This document shows, piece after piece, positions 59,431 through 64,000 of a stretch of 64,000 bases of DNA. The notes under the pieces were generated by a model, which saw only the letters and a program-made list of their open reading frames with translations, was not told the DNA's origin and did not search any database. Numbering within the stretch: the first letter of the stretch is position 1; the number at the start of each line of letters is the position of its first letter. The stretch lies in the NCBI RefSeq assembly GCF_901000735.1, contig NC_081545.1:36077634-36141633 (forward strand). The letters are read 5' to 3'. Origin of the DNA: Corylus avellana. Its lineage: Eukaryota; Streptophyta; Magnoliopsida; Fagales; Betulaceae. A program made the position numbers and the translations under genes.

Positions 59431-61052
59431 TTATGCAACTACTGGGTTTACTGCTATCCCAGGTGCAACAAAGCTGGAGATACTTTCTGAGAGATGTCTA
59501 GATGCTTTATCATAATTAACAAAGCCCATAAACCAAAAATCATGTCCATCAATCGTAACTATCTGGATGTACTTTTCTGCTGGAGTTTCCCTCATGATTA
59601 CAGGATTGATGGTGCCAATCTTGCCCAAAGGTACCATAACCTGTTCCACAAGCCAGTCATCAATATATGTGGAAGAATGACGAATGGCAATTAACAATTT
59701 TTTTTTTGTCTAGTTACAAAATTAAGGATTCATTCCGTGCAATACATTCTCCTCTTGCATTGCAATGAGATAATTCATGTGAGAGGTTGTTCGAACTCTA
59801 TCTGTTCAAACAAGTGATTCAGCACATTAAGCAAAGTGAAACTCAAACTGTCCAACACATCGCCAAGCAAGTAAAGCCCCACATCCTCTCACATATGGCA
59901 ATGCAAAGTAGCCTATTGTACTTAGGAGCAGCAATTTGTATTCACGTATTAGGTTTGAGTCATATCAAGGCATAAGTATAAGATTATATAAGCTAATCAT
60001 ATTCCGAACCATTTAATTAAACATATCAAACCCCTAACCTTAACACGCTAATTTTGTGTTTGGTTTATCTTGAGTTTACGAGTCATGCAAAAATTTGTAA
60101 CCCTAAATGTTTGTATGTCGGGTTTGAGTCATGTCAACACATAAGTATAAAATTAGACATGTTAACTATAATTTGACCCATTTGATTAAATGAGTCACAC
60201 CTCGATCCTAATCTGCTAATTTTATATCGGGGTCGTTGATCGTCTAAAAAATAATGAAAATGAAAAGTTACCTTGTAGTAGCTCCAAGTCTCCTGGCCAG
60301 AAGGGGCAGTGAATGATAAGGGGCGGTCGCTGCAGAAAGCAACATGAGCATTGGAGAGGTAGAGAGTTCCGGCAACTGGTCCGGTTGCGGTTGAAAGGTA
60401 ACATGCGAAGGTCTTCTTCAGCTTCTCGTTGGGATAGGTAGTGAATGTCTGCTTGTATAAAGCCTCAAACCCACCTCCTGTGATTGCCTTGGCCGTCAGG
60501 TTCATCTTCCCCCATGCAGCCTCAGATACAGACGAGTTAGTTCTCACTGCAGACAATCAACAATGTTATGGGAAATCATAAAGAGGATCAATTAAATTTA
60601 TAAATCAAGCGTATATAAGAATTGAACATACGGTTGTGCCAGATGTTGTTGGCCATGGTTTCAGCCTTGTTGCCCCAAGAGTTGAATTTGTGGAGAATGG
60701 ATTCCATCGGACTGTTGCTTGGCTTATCAACAGGATTGACCTGGAGGTAAGGGTGATGGTAGTCTTGTTGACCTTGATCGCCGGCGGCTGCACCAAATAG
60801 AGCCGCTTTCTTGTTGTCCGGATGGCTTGTGGGAACAGCAGGCTGCCCCATGATATGAGTCCCCGGCCATTTCTCGCCGCTGTCAATATTGTACGGAGGT
60901 GGAGACGAGGATGATGACGGAGCAAGCTCCTCATGAGATTGCTTTTCTTGTTTGTTGGGAGACGAGGAAAATGGTGATGCCATTGGTGATTCTTTGGGGG
61001 AGGATAAGGAGGGGTACAGAGGTGGTGATTCTTGGTTGCTGCTGCTCTTCAT
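59431..61052 (-). CDS. GEM-related GRAM-domain protein, GER5-like (3 exons, 301 aa)
   Basis: Exons in transcript order: 60632-61052, 60272-60546, 59431-59640, GT-AG, in phase. The first 125 residues are Ser/Pro-rich and disordered. Then comes a conserved block with ETMANNIWHN and EAAWGKMNLTAKAITGGGFE. The GRAM domain follows (KTFACYLSTATGPVAGTLYL, FCSDRPLSF, YIQIVTIDGHDFWFMGFVNY). This is the plant GEM/GER family. Family knowledge: GER5 is an ABA-responsive cytosolic/nuclear protein affecting seed and reproductive development, and GRAM domains bind lipids or proteins. Intron 2 holds two copies of an interspersed repeat. A TATA-like element is present at 61131-61138. Confidence 0.93.
59930..60235. 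repeat. Two copies of an interspersed repeat in a GEM-like gene intron
   Basis: Both copies share GGTTTGAGTCATRTCAA-type starts, ...CATAAGTATAARATTA... and CCATTTRATTAAA. A third, more diverged copy lies at about 62670-62910. Degenerate; superfamily unknown. Confidence 0.5.
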
Positions 61053-63067
61053 CTTTTGCGGGAATTTCTTGGTGCGAGTTTTTAGGGGGGGGTATTCTTG
61101 GTATTCAGCATTTGGATCAGACCGTCGTTTAATTTATAGGAGTTCTTCGGCGTGTGATGACTCATGGGGTTTTTCTAGAAGAGAAGATAATGTATAGTAA
61201 GATATCTTCGCTAAGAAAAGGAAGGAGCATATATAATTATATACGGCATGCGAAAGCGAAACGTTTGACTTGACCAATGAGCAACTCGGTTGCTTAACCG
61301 TGTTTTTCTCATAAAAGTCATTTTAGTAAGGCATACAGCAAGCCAGATGAAGGAGCTGGAACACCTAGGATTTCCAAGAATATTATAACATTTTTTTTCT
61401 TATATATATCACTCATCTGGTACTTCATTATATAACAATTATATGATATTATATACATTAGATCTATCCGTATAGATATCTGTCATCTTCATTCAAAAAG
61501 TCATATGCTTTGAAAAAAACTTGTACTACGTATTGATTAATCAAAAAGAAGAATCTATTTCAACCAATGTGTCTTAGGGTGGACAATTAGCTAGACCAGC
61601 AGGTGGGCACCTATAGCAAAACTAATTGCAAAAGGAGGGGAAATGAGCCACGTTAAAATTACTTTATGAGGAGGTTTGTTTGATATCTAAAAAATTGCTT
61701 AGGAACAGTGAATGTTAGGCCAAAAGGAGAAAAGTTTGGGTAGAGCCCGATCCAAGTGTTAGCTTGTTATTTTATGATTATATTGAATGTTATTAGGCTG
61801 TTCAAATTTATAGAGATTTAAACAACATAAGAGAAGAGAGTATCGAGCCCGCCTACCTCCATATACAACCTAAAATGTGGGATCTGCAACCTCCCTCCCT
61901 CTCTTTTAGGTTGCTAAATTTTTTTGTACAATTCAAGGAACCTAATACCAGGAGATGTGAATTCATAATGGACAATCAGCTCATGACTTGCTCCAATTGC
62001 AAATTGGTTTAGATTTGGGCTGTTGAAGTCTAGACAAGAAAATTAGACCAAAAAAATAATAATAATAACACTGGGCCCTCCTCTGGCTCACAGGCCCAAG
62101 GCCCACACACTAATGTCTCACAATCACTCAGATATTTTCGTGTTACGACGTAAATGTGCTCAGGCTGGCAATCGAAACAATTCTTAGGAAAGAGCGGACC
62201 GATTTATAAGAAAGGAAAATATTATTTAACATTTTCAAGTATTATTTTTTAGCATTATTTCTTTTTCTTTTTTTTTTGTTAAAAAAGCAAATGAACGGTG
62301 AATGTGTCATGTAAATAAGAATGTTGAAAGATTGACATTTTGAGAATACTAATTAATTAGCCGTATTTAAAATTATGTAAATTTATATTATGATGTGGCA
62401 GTAAGATGTAACACCGTTATGTCAACTAAAAAAAAAGTATTTATGCAAAATGAAAGAATTTATACTTTGCTCCACAAGGATGACCATATAGTCATCTTTA
62501 ACCACTATCAACTGACCACTTTCTCACTCTCACATAACCTCAAGGGTGGCCACTCCGGCCGAGAACTTGCGGTCGACAATCAAATTTCTTAGAGTTAATG
62601 GTCGACCAATAGATTGAGAAAAAACTAATTGATGTGACATTGCAATGTGATTCTACCATAGGTAATAATTTGTGTTTGTATATTAATTGTGTTGAGGTAT
62701 AAATATAAGACTATATAAATCAATCATAATCTAATTTATTTTATTAAACCAGTCATACTCATTAACCAAAACTTACAAATTTCATGTTAGGTTCGTGAAT
62801 TCTGTAAAAAAAATTGTCAATCTTAAATGTTGTGTATCTTAAAGTTAATGCGTCAAATGTTGTGCGTAAAACTATACAAGGCCATGTATTTAATTAAACA
62901 TGACAAAATTCTTTTAAGTTAACGTGTTAAACTAAGCACGCAAGGAAAGTGCGCAAAGCCCTTGTTCCGTGTAGATTTTATTACCACGAAATAACCAAAG
63001 GAAATAAATCATCGAAGCTCCTATAAAATTGTCGACCAAAAAATCCCCCCTTCTCTTGAGCCCGAAA
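61053..63067. other. Divergent intergenic region between GEM-like and CYSTM genes
   Basis: Contains a candidate TATA for the GEM-like gene at 61131-61138 (TATAAATT on minus, about 80 nt before its ATG). An AT-rich unique-looking stretch follows, then the diverged repeat copy at about 62670-62910. No coding feature is supported. Confidence 0.55.
61131..61138 (-). promoter_or_regulatory. Candidate TATA box of the GEM-like gene
   Basis: TATAAATT on the minus strand, 79 bp before the start codon. Position-based inference. Confidence 0.45.
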
Positions 63068-63477
63068 ATGAGTTACCAGAAAGCTCCCCAAGAACCCTAC
63101 CCTCCCCCAGGTATATCCCATCACCTCCTTAATTTTGTGTATTTCAGTTCTTTTGACTTGAGTATTAGTCAATTCGTGTGAGTAATTTTTATATTGGTTG
63201 AAATCTATGTAACATGTAATGCAGGGTATGGATCTCCATATCCACCACCACAGGGGTACCCATCAGCGCCACCGTACGAAGGGTACCCGCCACCACCGCC
63301 ACCTGGGTATCCGGGGTACCCTCCGCCGGCGCAGCAGGGTCCGCTGTACGAAGGGTACCAAGGGTACTTCGCACAAGGGTATCCGCCACCGCCACCACCC
63401 CAGCAATACCAGCACTACCACTACGAGCATCACCGTTACGACGATCAGACCGGTTGTGCCTCTTTCTTACAAGGCTG
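63068..63477 (+). CDS. Cysteine-rich transmembrane (CYSTM) protein, 5' part
   Basis: Exon 1 is 63068-63110 (MSYQKAPQEPYPPP), exon 2 is 63225-63477. The protein is Pro/Tyr/Gly-rich (repeats of GYPP and EGY) and turns into CASFLQG where the donor at 63478 interrupts it. This is the start of the CYSTM motif. The last exon, normally a short Cys-rich membrane segment with several consecutive Cys, is not present before 64000, so the gene continues beyond the window. Family knowledge: plant CYSTM proteins (WIH, PCC1 and others) are small tail-anchored proteins involved in stress or germ-line development. Confidence 0.85.
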
Positions 63478-64000
63478 GTACGCCCCTTTGCTATCTCTCC
63501 CAATTGGGTTTTTCCATTTATGTTGATTTCTCTTACATGGGATTTGTGAGGAGATATTATCAGAAACTGAAAGACATGGGAATCTTTGAGGAATTGGAGT
63601 GAATTTGAATATATATGGCAAGTTTTCATGTCTAATGAACAACCTTGTTGGTGAGATAAACACGAAGATGTTAAATTCATGTGGGATTTTGTAATTGGGA
63701 AAATGAACAATGGTAGACACTCGAATTGTGTAGAAGCAATAATTTTTTTTTTTCCTTCAATTGGGACAAGATGACCAAGATTCTTCAATTTTTTGTAACC
63801 TCATGTATGGATGTTTGTTTGTCATGTGCAAGCATTGGAAATGGGTGTAAAACTGAAATTAGATTGTGAGATCGATTGTAGAGATATTTCAAAACTGTGA
63901 GGAATAACAACCCAGAAGTGTATTATTAGCTAAACCATAAACTGGTGCCTGATGAAACTTTTATATAGGATTTCTTTTTCTTTCTTTTTTTTCTTCATGA
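63478..64000. other. Intron of the CYSTM gene (to window end)
   Basis: Between the donor at 63478 and the edge no Cys-rich exon is found. T-rich near 63743-63760. Open frames here are shadows. Confidence 0.5.

Noticed and set aside
63219..63602. A His/Arg/Thr-rich frame overlapping the CYSTM exon
   Set aside because: Shift-frame shadow of the Pro/Tyr-rich CYSTM exon; the composition is an artefact of CCA/CAC codons.

Overview
The window is nuclear DNA of a eudicot, probably a woody rosid. It has AT-rich intergenic DNA, many plant-type introns (GT-AG, T-rich 3' ends), (AT)n and (GA)n microsatellites, MITE-like elements and an endogenous plant pararetrovirus. The species cannot be named from sequence alone. 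I built gene models by chaining in-frame exons across GT-AG introns and checking phase at every junction.

Left third (1-29 kb): the last exon of a phytyl-ester-synthase-like (PES) acyltransferase gene on + (375-565); a complete 10-exon SKL1 gene (shikimate-kinase-like 1, plastid) on +; a complete 5-exon Atos-domain gene ('meiosis chromosome segregation' family) on +; an intronless KNUCKLES-like C2H2/EAR repressor on +; a non-autonomous hAT-like element; and a full-length 14-exon PES gene on - (20791-29118). Exon 14 of the full gene and the partial gene at the left edge are paralogues in inverted orientation.

Middle (31-38 kb): an internally deleted endogenous Caulimoviridae-like copy on -. 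It holds movement protein, capsid with CCHC knuckle, aspartic protease, an accessory ORF and a viral-type promoter, but no reverse transcriptase or RNase H. (AT)n tracts lie close to both ends.

Right half (41-64 kb): a CASP-like four-TM protein (+), an 11-exon BRO1-domain protein (-), a large inverted repeat holding twelve miR169-like hairpins (49.1-54.6 kb), TRAP-beta (+, with a 6-nt microexon), a GEM-related GRAM protein (-), and the 5' part of a CYSTM-type protein (+).

Most notable is the miR169 locus. Six tandem hairpins on - (left arm) and six on + (right arm) diverge from a 1.8-kb spacer, and each arm begins with the same TATA-containing leader. From memory of Arabidopsis, MIR169i-n lies close to PES2, the Atos-domain gene and SKL1 on chromosome 3, whereas KNU, a BRO1-like gene and TRAP-beta are consecutive on chromosome 5. 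This window carries both sets together, as expected of an ancestral segment that was duplicated and reciprocally lost in Arabidopsis.

The genes are independent housekeeping or developmental units; no operon-like cooperation is expected.
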